Assembly: GCA_019113915.1 (NCBI GenBank)
Contig: DXGM01000031.1
Location: 1-55,439, forward strand
DNA length: 55,439 bases
Direction: 5' to 3'
Origin: Candidatus Gordonibacter avicola
GTDB taxonomy: Bacteria; Actinomycetota; Coriobacteriia; Coriobacteriales; Eggerthellaceae
Shown piece by piece: positions 21,901-30,670 of the stretch (its first letter is position 1; every line of letters begins with the position of its first letter). The notes under the pieces were generated by a model. The model did no database searches and was not told where the DNA came from. It saw only the letters and a list, made by a program, of their open reading frames with translations. The position numbers and the translations under genes were made by a program.

Positions 21901-22947
21901 AACGTTATGGACATAGCGTCGATGTTTTACGAGTGCCGCTCGCTGGAAGCATTGCCCGTTGGGTTTAGAATTCCGCCAAACTGCCTGAACGCACAAGCTG
22001 CTTTCTATTGCTGCAACAGCCTAAAGTACCTCCCCAATGGATTTACGATCCCATCGAGCCTGACGAATATTGTGGATATGTTCACGCAGTGCAATGAACT
22101 GATGGTTCTTCCAGCCAGCATTGATCTGACGGCGATTTCCGACGAAGCGAAAGCTGGTCTTGATAGCGCCTTCGTATGCTCCGACCCGGTAACAAATCAG
22201 CCACTTTCTTATAGCGTGACCACATATTATGCGGGGGATCCGTCGCATATTCTCGATCAAACATATTGGGATTCGCAATACCGTACGCTGGTGACGGATC
22301 CTGCCGATTTGCCTGAAGGTGTAAATATCGTTTCGCTTAAGACCAAGCTTGCGGGCGAGCAAGGATGGACCGACTATGCCAGTTTGCTCTCCACGAGTGA
22401 GAAGAAGGTGATAGATCCTGGCGTGCCCGATAAGTTCGGCTATTCCTTCGGCGGTTGGTATACCGACGAGACGTTTCAGGAAATGTTTAATTTTGAAACG
22501 GGTATTATTGAGCAGCCAACCACTCTGTATGGCGTGTTTACCTTGCAGGTAGATTTGGACGTACCGCTTTCGGCAAAGGTGGAGGTTGATTCGTCCGGTA
22601 AGGTGACGCCCGGTGAGTTTGATATAGTTTCGAACACGCCGCAGAAGCTGCGTGTTTCGCAAGTCTCAAGCCAGAAGGCCAATGGGGCTGCGGTGCTGTT
22701 CCCCGTGGAGGGCGATTCCGCGAAGGTGAGCCTTGATATTAAGTTAGGGAATAAAACGATGACCCTTCCGATAGAAAACGGCAGTGATGAGTATATCGTC
22801 ACCTTAGCCGCTGCCTCGTCAGGGAAGCCGAGTGTGTTGGATGGCTCCATCGGACTGAACCTGAATGGCGCGCAGTTGGATTATCAACCAGGCGAGGACA
22901 TCACATCGCTCACGAAACTCACCTGGACAATTGAGGTAGCTGGGTAA
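16000..22947 (+). CDS. Giant BspA-like leucine-rich-repeat surface protein 3, with poly-G tract
   Basis: A secreted repeat protein of 2,315 aa. I chose ATG at 16000 because it matches the start of LRR gene 2 and the promoter at 15895-15922 excludes the longer frame from 15,862. Signal peptide residues 1-31 (MNNRRALRLGR...LPAFA), then glycines encoded by a G11 run. LRR_5 and BIG2-like regions follow as in genes 1 and 2. Residues about 760-1,190 form a long array of canonical BspA/DUF285 repeats (FDTSNV..M..MF.GCSSL..LD.S.F), which the paralogs lack in this regular form. Two header/repeat/B-repeat modules start near 1,386 and 1,767. The C-terminal beta-rich domain starts near 2,185 and ends LTWTIEVAG. 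No wall anchor is seen. Likely adhesin-like; ligand unknown. Confidence 0.95.
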   Translation: MNNRRALRLGRAACAVTLTFALATGTLPAFADTAESENLRGGGLSEPIASESSDATSAEGASESPNVSGDASQFSQQVPLDQLSSNDNQNENSPVQDAGATGVSGQVAGTVPLPEGASESIASIVADGLVFEIETTANTAKLVGTAVTLPKGDLSIPASVTSGSTTYEVTSIAKEAFAKCPELTSISLPATLREVDSDAVAGCSSLKSITVSSKNEAFSASDGMLFTKDYSHLLLIPEGKEGAATIPGQTTYVPAQAFSRCLSSSLSAGDGSAEFKTLNGMLFTKDLKTLVVCPPKVGTAVVLPTETETIGEYALAGCKNLTSITALGNVLEIDSTAFVDDVKATAVVALPAGEDYDVRKAVWEAAGFQHFAEPAEPGATTRPEAEAEDASDFVFTLLDDYTLSVTWEGVEGPAATLEIPASAEINGVSYRVSTIAANAFANRGTLTSVTLPATVTSIGGAAFAGCANLTSIQLPDTLRELGERAFEATSLADIWLPSSVQSINSRAFASCESLTRIVALGTPQVADDTLAGCANLSLYCPYNADNTYPWNLGLIANNNHFNPYGLTLPQEPLTLEVDQQANLFENALAEVPEACKLSFSYAAKPISVAPDGTATAKAPGTSEVTATLTLNNKELARATRTIEVSAASETYNFPDTNAGTEKPNSSNSETGIAQLSHVMPLATDGQPTDTSDPKEGEWGNCTWVIDEQGCLTISPKLGTDGVLGSVDKSEKNIPWYTQRDLIKSLRIEEGVKGAPDSSRLFWGCVNMETADVSGFDTSDVTIMFNMFRDCSALKSLDLRTFNTSKAEDIAQMFYGASGLTYLNVSSFDTSNVKDMYNLFRGCSSLESIDVSNFDVSNVDLMFDMFYDCASLKSVDVSHFKCTNASSVYGMFYNCSSLTSLDLSSLDISSVANIGGLFYGCSNLQTLILPETSTAGATSMASMFLGCSSLTELDLSRLNTSNVQLMSNMFNGCSSLKEIDVSGFDTRNVTSMYGMFLGCSSLKRLDLSSFNTPNLQYMGYIFSKCSNLESIDVSGLNTSRVEDMYWTFDGCSKLTSIDVSNFSTDSTTSIYAMFQDCSSLVSLDISHFTTPLVINMGSLFNGCSSLHELNISNFNTSSVQFTHKMFNGCASLQSVDLSHFVTTSLTSMFSMFEGCASLTSIDLRSFDTSGVTNMRNVFRNCSNLATLRLPNDFIGPLSTNCTSLFEGCSSLSRLPEGFIVPQSVTAMDYMFKGCQSLVSLSEDFDFPFEAALSSAEPFQAMREGDTARLKTLYQGTNPHILNFDWEGQERTLVTDASGMEDGGIWQVTFKVQSSDEALGFPWETLSVIWSNEAGEIVKPDDPVLDGYIFSGWCIDEECTQPFDFSKPLTESKTLYGTWLTHGGRGTVEGALPVQPDTGEAWWHIAVDGTLSICGDGVIANFGWTWENGAPDAQYNLQYWGPHRGDVKRIAMAPTVGVAESMDFWFAHMPQLTDASRFFVPTTGVTSLGNLFVSCSLLEKLPEPFIIPDTVTAVDHAFNYCNKLSSLPAGFSLPDGVNSAAYVFARTGLTSIPEGFSAPRDLINGEGMFAECGSLKAVPTSFNLTTCTKVENLSFLFFSCHALDALPTGFCIPASLKKVTNMFFDCGRLRSLPASMKLNSLSAEALQKANTMFSFYDQAKPSSPVKTYYAGNPSDMMDAAFWSSQSRELVTSLSGEFAVTLMVSQESGAFQEWKTLPVAANAAMAEPVAPERQGFVFLGWFTSEKGDVKFDFSQPITANTTLYGLYQKASGLLPTTGTAGNHDASWELTDDGTLKIHCTEGAVIDDFGWTWNNDVMNVLPMEHWGTLRDRVKRVQMDASVRATSMAFWFAGMSSLVDATGMFIPEGVNSVESLFANCINLTDLPTNLVIPGTAKTALKMFSHCESIAALPSQLKVMDGVECVSYMFDNMASLTTLPAGFTLPDSVTDVSGLLHVCPNFKSLPAGFNIPPNVMDIASMFYECRSLEALPVGFRIPPNCLNAQAAFYCCNSLKYLPNGFTIPSSLTNIVDMFTQCNELMVLPASIDLTAISDEAKAGLDSAFVCSDPVTNQPLSYSVTTYYAGDPSHILDQTYWDSQYRTLVTDPADLPEGVNIVSLKTKLAGEQGWTDYASLLSTSEKKVIDPGVPDKFGYSFGGWYTDETFQEMFNFETGIIEQPTTLYGVFTLQVDLDVPLSAKVEVDSSGKVTPGEFDIVSNTPQKLRVSQVSSQKANGAAVLFPVEGDSAKVSLDIKLGNKTMTLPIENGSDEYIVTLAAASSGKPSVLDGSIGLNLNGAQLDYQPGEDITSLTKLTWTIEVAG
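16118..16128 (+). repeat. Homopolymeric G11 tract in LRR gene 3
   Basis: Eleven G at the same place as in LRR gene 2. G12 gives GCT TTC TGA, and G10 gives GGC TTT CTG AGC CTA TAG. Stops in both alternative frames are therefore kept although nearby bases differ. Confidence 0.9.
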
Positions 22948-22994
22948 CCCTACTATAAATAGGTAAGTGTCTGCGTTGTTTCGCATGTAGGAGG

Positions 22995-23026
22995 GAGGTC
23001 GCTCAAGCGTGGCCTCTCTTTTGTTG
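22995..23026 (+). terminator. Terminator after LRR gene 3
   Basis: Stem formed by GAGGTCGC and GCG..GGCCTC around TCAA, with an internal bulge, followed by the T-rich TCTTTTGTTG. It lies about 50 nt after the stop codon. Confidence 0.55.
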
Positions 23027-23052
23027 TTGCCGCTTGGCAGGCGTGCTTCCGG

Positions 23053-23068
23053 TGTTTCATGTGAAACA
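23053..23068. promoter_or_regulatory. parS: parS-like site
   Basis: TGTTTCATGTGAAACA is a 16-bp palindrome-like site matching the bacterial ParB-binding consensus TGTTTCACGTGAAACA at 15 of 16 positions. It lies in the non-coding gap between LRR gene 3 and the Fic gene. ParB nucleates at parS for chromosome or plasmid segregation. No parA or parB gene is in the window, so function rests on the match alone. Confidence 0.55.
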
Positions 23069-23093
23069 TTTGTTTGGGTGGCTTGGGGTTTGT

Positions 23094-23109
23094 TATACTG
23101 GCGGCAATG
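23094..23109 (+). promoter_or_regulatory. -10 element and upstream mini-ORF start before the Fic gene
   Basis: TATACT at 23094-23099 is followed 7 nt later by ATG at 23107, which would open an 8-codon reading frame ending in TGA at 23131-23133. That stop overlaps the Fic start ATG (23130) as ATGA. This fits a leaderless mini-ORF translationally coupled to the Fic gene; -35 is weak (TTGTTT, 18-bp spacer). Confidence 0.35.
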
Positions 23110-23129
23110 TTGTTTCGGAAGGGTTGTGT

Positions 23130-24050
23130 ATGACGGCCGATTGTCCGCAGGATTTTCCTTATGAGCCGGTGCATGAGACGGGCGATGCCTCGGTGCGCCG
23201 AGGATACTGGAATGTGGCGATGGGCTTGCAGCAGGTGGATGGGCTCGAGCCGTCTGGCTACCTGCGCACACTGGCAGACGCGCACGTTGCGGGGAAGCGC
23301 GACCTTGCGGAAACAGGCAGTCTCATCCGGGCGTATTACGAACAGCGTAAATCCTCCGAGTTTCCTGACGAGGGGGAGGCAGGTACCTGTGAGGCCGACA
23401 CCCGTGAAGCTGACCTGGTAAGTCAGCGCATTGTTGAACTGCTTTCGCGTGGCGCGTTCTCGCTCATGCCTGAGATGCTTCCCGAAGTGCACCGTTCGCT
23501 GTTTCAAGACCTCGATTCGGAACTCTACCACCCCGGTGAGTTCAAAACGGAGGCGCTTCAAAAGCGCGAATTCATCCTCAACGGGGACAGCGTGGTGTAC
23601 GCTGATCCGTCCCTCGTCGCGCACTCGCTCGAATTTGCCTTTGATGAGGAAGCGGCTTACGTGTATGACATCACGTTCGAGGGCGAGCAGCTTGCTCACT
23701 TCGCGCGCTTTGTCTCACGGCTGTGGCAGGTGCACCCCTTTGTGGAGGGAAACACGCGTACCGTGGCCGTGTTTGCAGTGCTCTACCTGCGCTTTCTCGG
23801 CTTCGACATAGACAACGAACCCTTCGAGCAGCACGCGCGCTACTTCCGCGACGCGCTCGTACGCGCAAACTACCGCAACGCAAAAGCCGGCGTCATGCCC
23901 GACCCCAGCTTCCTCCACCGCTTCTTCGAAAACCTCCTGACCGGCACCCATCACGAACTGCGCTCCCGCGACCTCATAGTCCACCCCCTCTACGACAACC
24001 CAACCCTCCTCCGCAACGTCGACCCTTCGCACGCGCTAAACCGCCGTTAA
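23130..24050 (+). CDS. Fic-domain protein (probable AMP transferase)
   Basis: 306 aa from ATG 23130, preceded by GGAAGG at 23117-23122. Fic proteins transfer AMP or related nucleotides from NTPs to hydroxyl groups of target proteins. The catalytic loop is intact: HPFVEGNTR at residues 202-210 matches HPFx[DE]GNxR, with the catalytic His, the acidic metal-binding residue and the phosphate-binding Asn/Arg. Upstream, LPEVHRSLFQDL...PGEFK fits the Fic core. I see no clear inhibitory [ST]xxxE[GN] helix, and no antitoxin gene is adjacent, so it may be a stand-alone or self-regulated enzyme. A longer in-frame start at 23034 runs through the parS-like site and is less likely. Target unknown. Confidence 0.88.
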   Translation: MTADCPQDFPYEPVHETGDASVRRGYWNVAMGLQQVDGLEPSGYLRTLADAHVAGKRDLAETGSLIRAYYEQRKSSEFPDEGEAGTCEADTREADLVSQRIVELLSRGAFSLMPEMLPEVHRSLFQDLDSELYHPGEFKTEALQKREFILNGDSVVYADPSLVAHSLEFAFDEEAAYVYDITFEGEQLAHFARFVSRLWQVHPFVEGNTRTVAVFAVLYLRFLGFDIDNEPFEQHARYFRDALVRANYRNAKAGVMPDPSFLHRFFENLLTGTHHELRSRDLIVHPLYDNPTLLRNVDPSHALNRR

Positions 24051-24124
24051 TCCTCGTTCCAGCCAGCGGTTCTGGTGACCGCGTGGAGGGGGTTTGACGT
24101 TACGGGAACGCTTGTGCGGTTTGC

Positions 24125-24130
24125 TATACT
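24125..24130 (+). promoter_or_regulatory. -10 element immediately before uvrC (block A)
   Basis: TATACT ends 6 nt before the ATG at 24137, so transcription would start at or next to the start codon, giving a leaderless mRNA. No Shine-Dalgarno sequence is seen. TTGACG at 24094-24099 is too far away for a standard -35. Confidence 0.4.
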
Positions 24131-24136
24131 GCGCCT

Positions 24137-26404
24137 ATGGACGAACTTTTTGAACATACCAATGATGATTCTTTCTCCGACGGTGACGCGGGCGGTGTTG
24201 AGCGCTGGGACGAGGAAGAGGTCGCAGAGCCTGGAGAAGCTGACGCGGCCAACACCGCCGACGCTGCTGATGCCGCCGCACGCTTGGAGCGCGAGGGACG
24301 CCGCCGCCCGGCGCTGGAAGATGCCGTGCGCTCCTACAACGCGGAAGCGGCTCCTGCCGAAAGCCAACGCGCTAAGTTGGAACGCATCAAGCAGGAACTG
24401 AACGCCGTTCCCACGCTGCCCGGTGTGTACCTCTGGAAGGACAAGTCTGGCCAGGTCATCTACGTGGGCAAGGCAAAACAGCTGCGCGCCCGTATGCGTC
24501 AGTACGTGAACTTCCAGGACGAACGCGCGAAGATCCCCCTGCTGGTGGATCAAATTGACAGCTTCGACTACATCGTCGTAGAAAACGAGCACGAGTCGCT
24601 CGTGCTCGAAAAGAACCTCATCAACCAGCACGCCCCGTTCTTCAACGCCGACTTCAAGGATGACAAGTCCTACCCGTTCATCGCGCTCACGAAAGGCGAC
24701 GTGTTTCCCGCCATCAAGTACACGCGCGAGAAGCACCGCGCCGACACCAAGTACTTCGGCCCCTACACCGACAGCCGTGCCGCGCGCGATATGGTGGACA
24801 TTGCTCGGCGCGTCGTGCCGCTCTGCGCCACGTCGTGTGCCGATTGGCGGCAGCTGAAGCGCCGTCTTGACAAAGACCCGCTTGCGCTGCTCGACCGCGA
24901 CGCGCGCCCGTGCTTCGACGCGCATGTAGGCCTCGGCCCCGGCGCGTGCTGCGGCGGCATCACGCCGGAAGAGTACGATCTCAACGTGCGTCGCATCGAG
25001 CGTTTCCTCTCCGGCCAGCACCGCGAATTCATCGAGGAACTTACCACCGAGATGCAGGATGCCGCCGCTGAGCTGGACTTCGAACGCGCCGCGCGCATCA
25101 AGGCGCGCATCGACACCATCAACAGCCTCACCGACAAGCAGCACGCCGTGTCCACGCGCAACCTCGACGCCGACGTCGTGGGCCTCTTCCGCGAGGAAAC
25201 GGTGGCGGGCGTGCACGTGTTCATGGTGCGTGAAGGCCGCATCATCAACTCGAACGAATTCGTGCTCGACCGCGGCAAAGACGTCCCCGACGACGACCTC
25301 TTGCACATGTTCCTCCTGCGCTACTACGACGCCACCACCTCCATCCCGCACGAGGTCATCCTGCGCGACGAGCCGGAGGACAAGGAGGCCATGGAAGAGT
25401 GGCTCACTGAAAAGCTGGCAAGTCCCCACGGCGCGAAAGTGCGTTTCACCGCCCCGCAAAAAGGCGAGAAGGCGGAACTGGTGGGCATGGCCGAAACGAA
25501 CGCGAAGCACACGCTCATGCGCTACAAGGTGCGCACGAACTACGACGACAAGCGCATCAACAACGCGTTGCTCCAGCTAGAAAGCGCGCTCGCACTCGAC
25601 GCGCCACCCATGCGCATCGAGTGCTTCGACATCTCCACCATCCACGGCTCCTACACGGTGGCCTCCATGGTGGTGTTCACGAACGGCAAGCCGGACAAAA
25701 ACCAGTACCGTCGCTTCAAGATAAAAACGCCGCTCGACGAAGCGAACGACTTCCTGTCCATGCAAGAGGTCATGAGCCGCCGCTACGCGCCCGAGCGTAT
25801 GGCCGACGAACGCTTCGGCTCAAAGCCTGACCTTATCATCCTTGACGGCGGCAAGCCTCAGCTCTCCGCGGCGCTTGCCATGTTCGACGAAATGGGTATC
25901 GACGACATTGCGATGTGCGGCCTGGCCAAGCGCGACGAGGAATTGTTCGTGCCCTGGCAGGATACGGGCCCCGTGGTGCTGCCTAGCGGCTCGGCCTCGC
26001 TCTATCTGGTGAAACAGGTGCGCGACGAGGCGCACCGCTTCGCCATCACGTATCACCGTGAACTGCGCGGCAAGGGCATGACGGCTTCCATCTTAGACGA
26101 CGTGGTTGGCATGGGCCCGGTGCGCAAAAAAGCGCTGCTCAAGCACTTCAAATCGTTCAGGAACCTGAAGGCGGCCACGCTCGACGAGATCAAAGCCGCG
26201 CGCGTCGTGCCTGAAGAAGTAGCTGAAGAACTGTATTGCGTCCTTCAGCAGTATAATAAGGAACGCACCGACGAACGCGTCGTGGGCGGCGAGACGGACG
26301 CGGCTGCTGAGGCTGTCTGTCCGCCAGCGGGTGAGGGCCCCGCGGCGGTGACCTCGGCCGTTGTTGACGAAGCGGTAGAGCGGGCCGTGCAGGGTGATGC
26401 GTAG
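24137..26404 (+). CDS. uvrC: UvrABC excinuclease subunit C (block A)
   Basis: 755 aa. UvrC makes the two incisions flanking a lesion after UvrB loading in nucleotide excision repair. Seen: GIY-YIG nuclease (PGVYLW...VIYVGKAKQLR, from about residue 94), a UVR motif (ELDFERAARIKARI), the RNase H-like nuclease half (CFDISTIHGS, LIILDGGKPQL) and C-terminal helix-hairpin-helix (GMGPVRKKALLKHF). It is longer than the usual 600-650 aa because of an acidic N-terminal extension of about 85 residues and a short C-terminal tail. ATG 24137 is the only ATG seen before the GIY-YIG domain and sits right behind a -10 element. First gene of the uvrC-rapZ-yvcK-whiA cluster. Confidence 0.95.
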   Translation: MDELFEHTNDDSFSDGDAGGVERWDEEEVAEPGEADAANTADAADAAARLEREGRRRPALEDAVRSYNAEAAPAESQRAKLERIKQELNAVPTLPGVYLWKDKSGQVIYVGKAKQLRARMRQYVNFQDERAKIPLLVDQIDSFDYIVVENEHESLVLEKNLINQHAPFFNADFKDDKSYPFIALTKGDVFPAIKYTREKHRADTKYFGPYTDSRAARDMVDIARRVVPLCATSCADWRQLKRRLDKDPLALLDRDARPCFDAHVGLGPGACCGGITPEEYDLNVRRIERFLSGQHREFIEELTTEMQDAAAELDFERAARIKARIDTINSLTDKQHAVSTRNLDADVVGLFREETVAGVHVFMVREGRIINSNEFVLDRGKDVPDDDLLHMFLLRYYDATTSIPHEVILRDEPEDKEAMEEWLTEKLASPHGAKVRFTAPQKGEKAELVGMAETNAKHTLMRYKVRTNYDDKRINNALLQLESALALDAPPMRIECFDISTIHGSYTVASMVVFTNGKPDKNQYRRFKIKTPLDEANDFLSMQEVMSRRYAPERMADERFGSKPDLIILDGGKPQLSAALAMFDEMGIDDIAMCGLAKRDEELFVPWQDTGPVVLPSGSASLYLVKQVRDEAHRFAITYHRELRGKGMTASILDDVVGMGPVRKKALLKHFKSFRNLKAATLDEIKAARVVPEEVAEELYCVLQQYNKERTDERVVGGETDAAAEAVCPPAGEGPAAVTSAVVDEAVERAVQGDA

Positions 26405-26428
26405 AATATCCACGGAAGGACGGACGAC

Positions 26429-27352
26429 ATGAGCGAAGAAGCAGCGGATCGCGTCGACTTGGCGCACATGCCTGAACTTGTCATCGTAAGCGGCATGAGC
26501 GGGGCAGGGCGCACTGAGGCCATGCACTCCTTCGAAGATTTGGGCTATTTCTGCGTGGACAACCTGCCCGCCAGCCTCATTGCGAACCTGTTGGAACTCA
26601 CGGGCATGCCCGGCCAGCCCGACGAGCGTCGCCGCCTTGCCGTGGTATGCGACGCCCGCAACCGTGATTTCTTTGCGAACCTCATGAATGAGTTGAAGAA
26701 GTTGAAGGCCCAGGGCATTGACTACCGCATTCTATTCCTCGATGCCGCAGATGAGAAGCTTGTTGCGCGCTACAAGTCCAGCCGCCGCCGGCACCCGTTG
26801 TGTACGGACGGCGCCTCCATCGCCCAAGGCATCGAGCGCGAGCGCAACCTGCTCTTCGAGCTGCGCGAAAGCGCCCATCACGTGGTAGACACCACCGACA
26901 TGTTGCCGCCGCAGCTGCGCGCCACCATCCGCGATCTGTTCGCGCCGGGGGAAGAGCGCACGGGACTCTCGGTCACCGTGTACTCGTTTGGTTTCAAGCA
27001 CGGCGCGCCGCTCGACGCCGACCTGGTCATGGACGTGCGCTTTCTGCCAAACCCCTACTACGACCCGAAACTGCGCCCGCTTACGGGCCTCGACAAACCA
27101 GTGCGCGATTTCGTGCTGTATCGCCCGGAAACCGAAGAGTTTGAACAGCGCTGGCGCGGGCTACTCGACTGCGTCATGCCTGGTTACGTGGCCGAAGGTA
27201 AGCAGCAGCTGGCCATTGCGGTGGGGTGCACGGGCGGCCAACACCGCTCGGTGGCGCTCGCGGAATCCACGGCCGACTACCTGAAGGCGCAGGGTTACCG
27301 CGTGAGTATCGCGCACCGCGACCTCGCGCTCGCCGAGGGCGGCGCGCTATGA
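26429..27352 (+). CDS. rapZ: RapZ-family nucleotide-binding protein (block A)
   Basis: 307 aa, ATG 26429 after GGAAGG. The Walker A-like loop GMSGAGRTEA lies near residue 18, and the C-terminal signature GCTGGQHRSVALAE is present. In Enterobacteria RapZ is an RNase adaptor controlling GlmS through small RNAs; in Gram-positives and Actinobacteria the role is less defined, and linkage to yvcK and whiA is typical. The stop overlaps the yvcK start (ATGA at 27349-27352), which indicates translational coupling. Confidence 0.94.
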   Translation: MSEEAADRVDLAHMPELVIVSGMSGAGRTEAMHSFEDLGYFCVDNLPASLIANLLELTGMPGQPDERRRLAVVCDARNRDFFANLMNELKKLKAQGIDYRILFLDAADEKLVARYKSSRRRHPLCTDGASIAQGIERERNLLFELRESAHHVVDTTDMLPPQLRATIRDLFAPGEERTGLSVTVYSFGFKHGAPLDADLVMDVRFLPNPYYDPKLRPLTGLDKPVRDFVLYRPETEEFEQRWRGLLDCVMPGYVAEGKQQLAIAVGCTGGQHRSVALAESTADYLKAQGYRVSIAHRDLALAEGGAL

Positions 27353-28473
27353 CAACACCTGCGTTTACCCACGATCCCTCAGCTACCGCTGCGTTCGCGG
27401 CGCTCGATCCCGCGCCCGCCGTGGTGGCTCCTGGCGAGCACGTGCGCGCGGTTGTCATCGGCGGCGGCACCGGTGCGCCCGTGTCCATCCGCACGCTTTT
27501 GTCCATGGGACTGGAAACCAGTGCCGTGGTGGCCATGGCCGACGATGGCGGCTCCACTGGTGTACTGCGCGAGGAGGCAAACGTCACGCCCCCCGGTGAC
27601 GTGCGCAAATGCTTGGCTGCCATGGCGGCCGACCCGAACGATCCGCTCGTGCGCGCCTTCAAGTACCGGTTCCCCTTCGCGGGCAACCACACGCTTGGAA
27701 ACCTCATGCTCTCAGCGCTCGAAGACGCGGCCGGGTCATTCCCTGAGGCCATCGCTATCTGCGAGAAGCTGCTTGATGCCCAGGGACGCGTGTACCCCTC
27801 CACGCTCGATCGCGTCACGCTGGTGGCGCACACGCGCGATGGCCGCGAGATTGAAGGCCAAGCCGTGGCCTGCCATTCGCGCACGGCGCTCGACCGCGTG
27901 CGTCTGAGCGCCGACCGCCCGGTCACGCCCTACGAACCCGCGCTCAAGGCCATCCGTGAAGCCGACCTCATTGTGCTTGGCCCCGGCTCGCTTTTCACCT
28001 CCATCATTCCGAACCTGCTGGTTCCCGGCGTAGTGGACGCGGTGCGCGCCTCGCGGGCCAGCACGCTTTTCGTGTGCTCGCTCGCCGACATGCAGGGGGA
28101 GACCTGGGGCCTTACGGCGCGCGAACACGTGGAAGCGCTCATGGATCACGGCATGCATGGGCTCGTGGACTACATGCTGGTGCACACCACCGTGCCGCTG
28201 CGCCCCGACAGCCCCGCCACCGGCGTGTTCGGCGCGCTTGCCGGCGACGAGCCTGAACACGGCTCCACGTCCGACATGGACGACGCGGTGCTCGGCGGCC
28301 GCGTGCGCCCCGTGGCCATCACCTACCGCGACGTCCAGGCCATCCAAGCGCAGGGCCCCGTGGTCATCGCGCGCGATTTGGTGGACCCTGCGCAGCCCAC
28401 CTGGCACAACCCGGGCGCCTTGCGCGACGCATTCCGGGGGGTGTTGAAGCTATGTCGTTCACGGCAGAAGTAA
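27349..28473 (+). CDS. yvcK: YvcK/CofD-like gluconeogenesis factor (block A)
   Basis: 374 aa. ATG 27349 overlaps the rapZ stop by 4 nt and gives exactly the same length as the block B copy; a longer frame from 27226 would overlap rapZ and is rejected. The nucleotide-binding motif VVIGGGTGAPVS is near residue 38 and MADDGGSTGVLREE follows. YvcK proteins bind UDP-sugars and are needed for growth on gluconeogenic carbon sources and for envelope homeostasis in Bacillus; this is family knowledge. The 3' end overlaps whiA by 22 nt. Confidence 0.94.
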   Translation: MTTPAFTHDPSATAAFAALDPAPAVVAPGEHVRAVVIGGGTGAPVSIRTLLSMGLETSAVVAMADDGGSTGVLREEANVTPPGDVRKCLAAMAADPNDPLVRAFKYRFPFAGNHTLGNLMLSALEDAAGSFPEAIAICEKLLDAQGRVYPSTLDRVTLVAHTRDGREIEGQAVACHSRTALDRVRLSADRPVTPYEPALKAIREADLIVLGPGSLFTSIIPNLLVPGVVDAVRASRASTLFVCSLADMQGETWGLTAREHVEALMDHGMHGLVDYMLVHTTVPLRPDSPATGVFGALAGDEPEHGSTSDMDDAVLGGRVRPVAITYRDVQAIQAQGPVVIARDLVDPAQPTWHNPGALRDAFRGVLKLCRSRQK

Positions 28474-29381
28474 AAGACGAACTCGCGCGCGTGCCCCCCG
28501 TATGCTCGCACTGCGAAAAAGCAACCCTGGCGGCGCTCGTGCGCATCGAAGGCACCCTCTTCCTCAGCGGCCAGGGCGCGTACCGTCTGGAAGTATCCAC
28601 CGACGTGCCCAGTGTGGCGCGCCTCATCATCAAGCTGCTCCACGAGCTCTACCACCTGAAAACCGAGCTCACCGTGCGCCGCAGCGTGCTGCACAAAACG
28701 CCAAACTATCTGATAGAGGTGCCGGCGCAGCCCACCTTGGCCGAGGCGCTGCGCGACATGGGCGTGCTCTCCGAAGAGGGCCTGGAGCTGGGCATCAAGC
28801 CCGACCTCGTGGATAAGCAGTGCTGCACGGCCGCCTATCTGCGCGGCGCGTTTCTCGGCAGCGGCTTCATCGCCAACCCGCGTGGCGACTTCCACTTCGA
28901 AATTACCGTGGAGTCCGAACCCTTGGCCGAGGGCCTGGTGGCGCTCATGGAGGAAAAAGGCATCAACGCGCGCATCATGCAACGGCGCAGCTCCTATATG
29001 GTGTACCTCAAAAGCGGAGCCGCCATTCTGGAATTCCTCGCGTTCGCAGGCGCGCACCACTGCGCGCTAGCCATGGAAAACGAGCGTGTCATCAAAAGCG
29101 TGCGTAACGACGTGAACCGCATGACAAACGCCGAGGTGGCGAACCAGGCAAAAAGCGCCAGCGCCTCGGTCGATCAGATCTTCGCCATCAGAACGGTGCT
29201 TGAGGCTCACGGCATGGAGAACCTGCCTCCCGCACTGCAGGAGTTCATCCGCCTGCGCGTCACCTACCCGGATGCCACGCTCAAGGAACTCGGCGAGCGC
29301 GCCAACCCGCCGCTGTCAAAAAGCGCCGTGTACCACCGCGTGCGCCGTATCGAACAGATGGCGAAAGAGGCCAAAAGCTAG
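28452..29381 (+). CDS. whiA: WhiA sporulation-type transcriptional regulator (block A)
   Basis: 309 aa, beginning MSFTAEVKDELARVP as typical for WhiA. The N-terminal part is a degenerate LAGLIDADG homing-endonuclease fold (AAYLRGAFLGSGF...DFHFEI), and the C-terminal part is a helix-turn-helix (ATLKELGERANPPLSKSAVYHRVRRI). In Streptomyces WhiA drives sporulation septation with WhiB; in non-sporulating bacteria it influences cell division and chromosome segregation. The start lies inside the yvcK 3' end, so translation is coupled. Confidence 0.95.
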   Translation: MSFTAEVKDELARVPPVCSHCEKATLAALVRIEGTLFLSGQGAYRLEVSTDVPSVARLIIKLLHELYHLKTELTVRRSVLHKTPNYLIEVPAQPTLAEALRDMGVLSEEGLELGIKPDLVDKQCCTAAYLRGAFLGSGFIANPRGDFHFEITVESEPLAEGLVALMEEKGINARIMQRRSSYMVYLKSGAAILEFLAFAGAHHCALAMENERVIKSVRNDVNRMTNAEVANQAKSASASVDQIFAIRTVLEAHGMENLPPALQEFIRLRVTYPDATLKELGERANPPLSKSAVYHRVRRIEQMAKEAKS

Positions 29382-29429
29382 CGTTCCCCCTGTGAAAAAC
29401 CGCCGCCCGCCTCATCGTTGACCGTCTGA

Positions 29430-30656
<1,227 letters not shown>

Positions 30657-30670
30657 GCGTATTTGTTGAA

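Noticed and set aside
23034..23129. Longer start for the Fic protein at 23034
   Set aside because: The extension crosses the parS-like site and the -10 element at 23094, while ATG 23130 has a good ribosome site.
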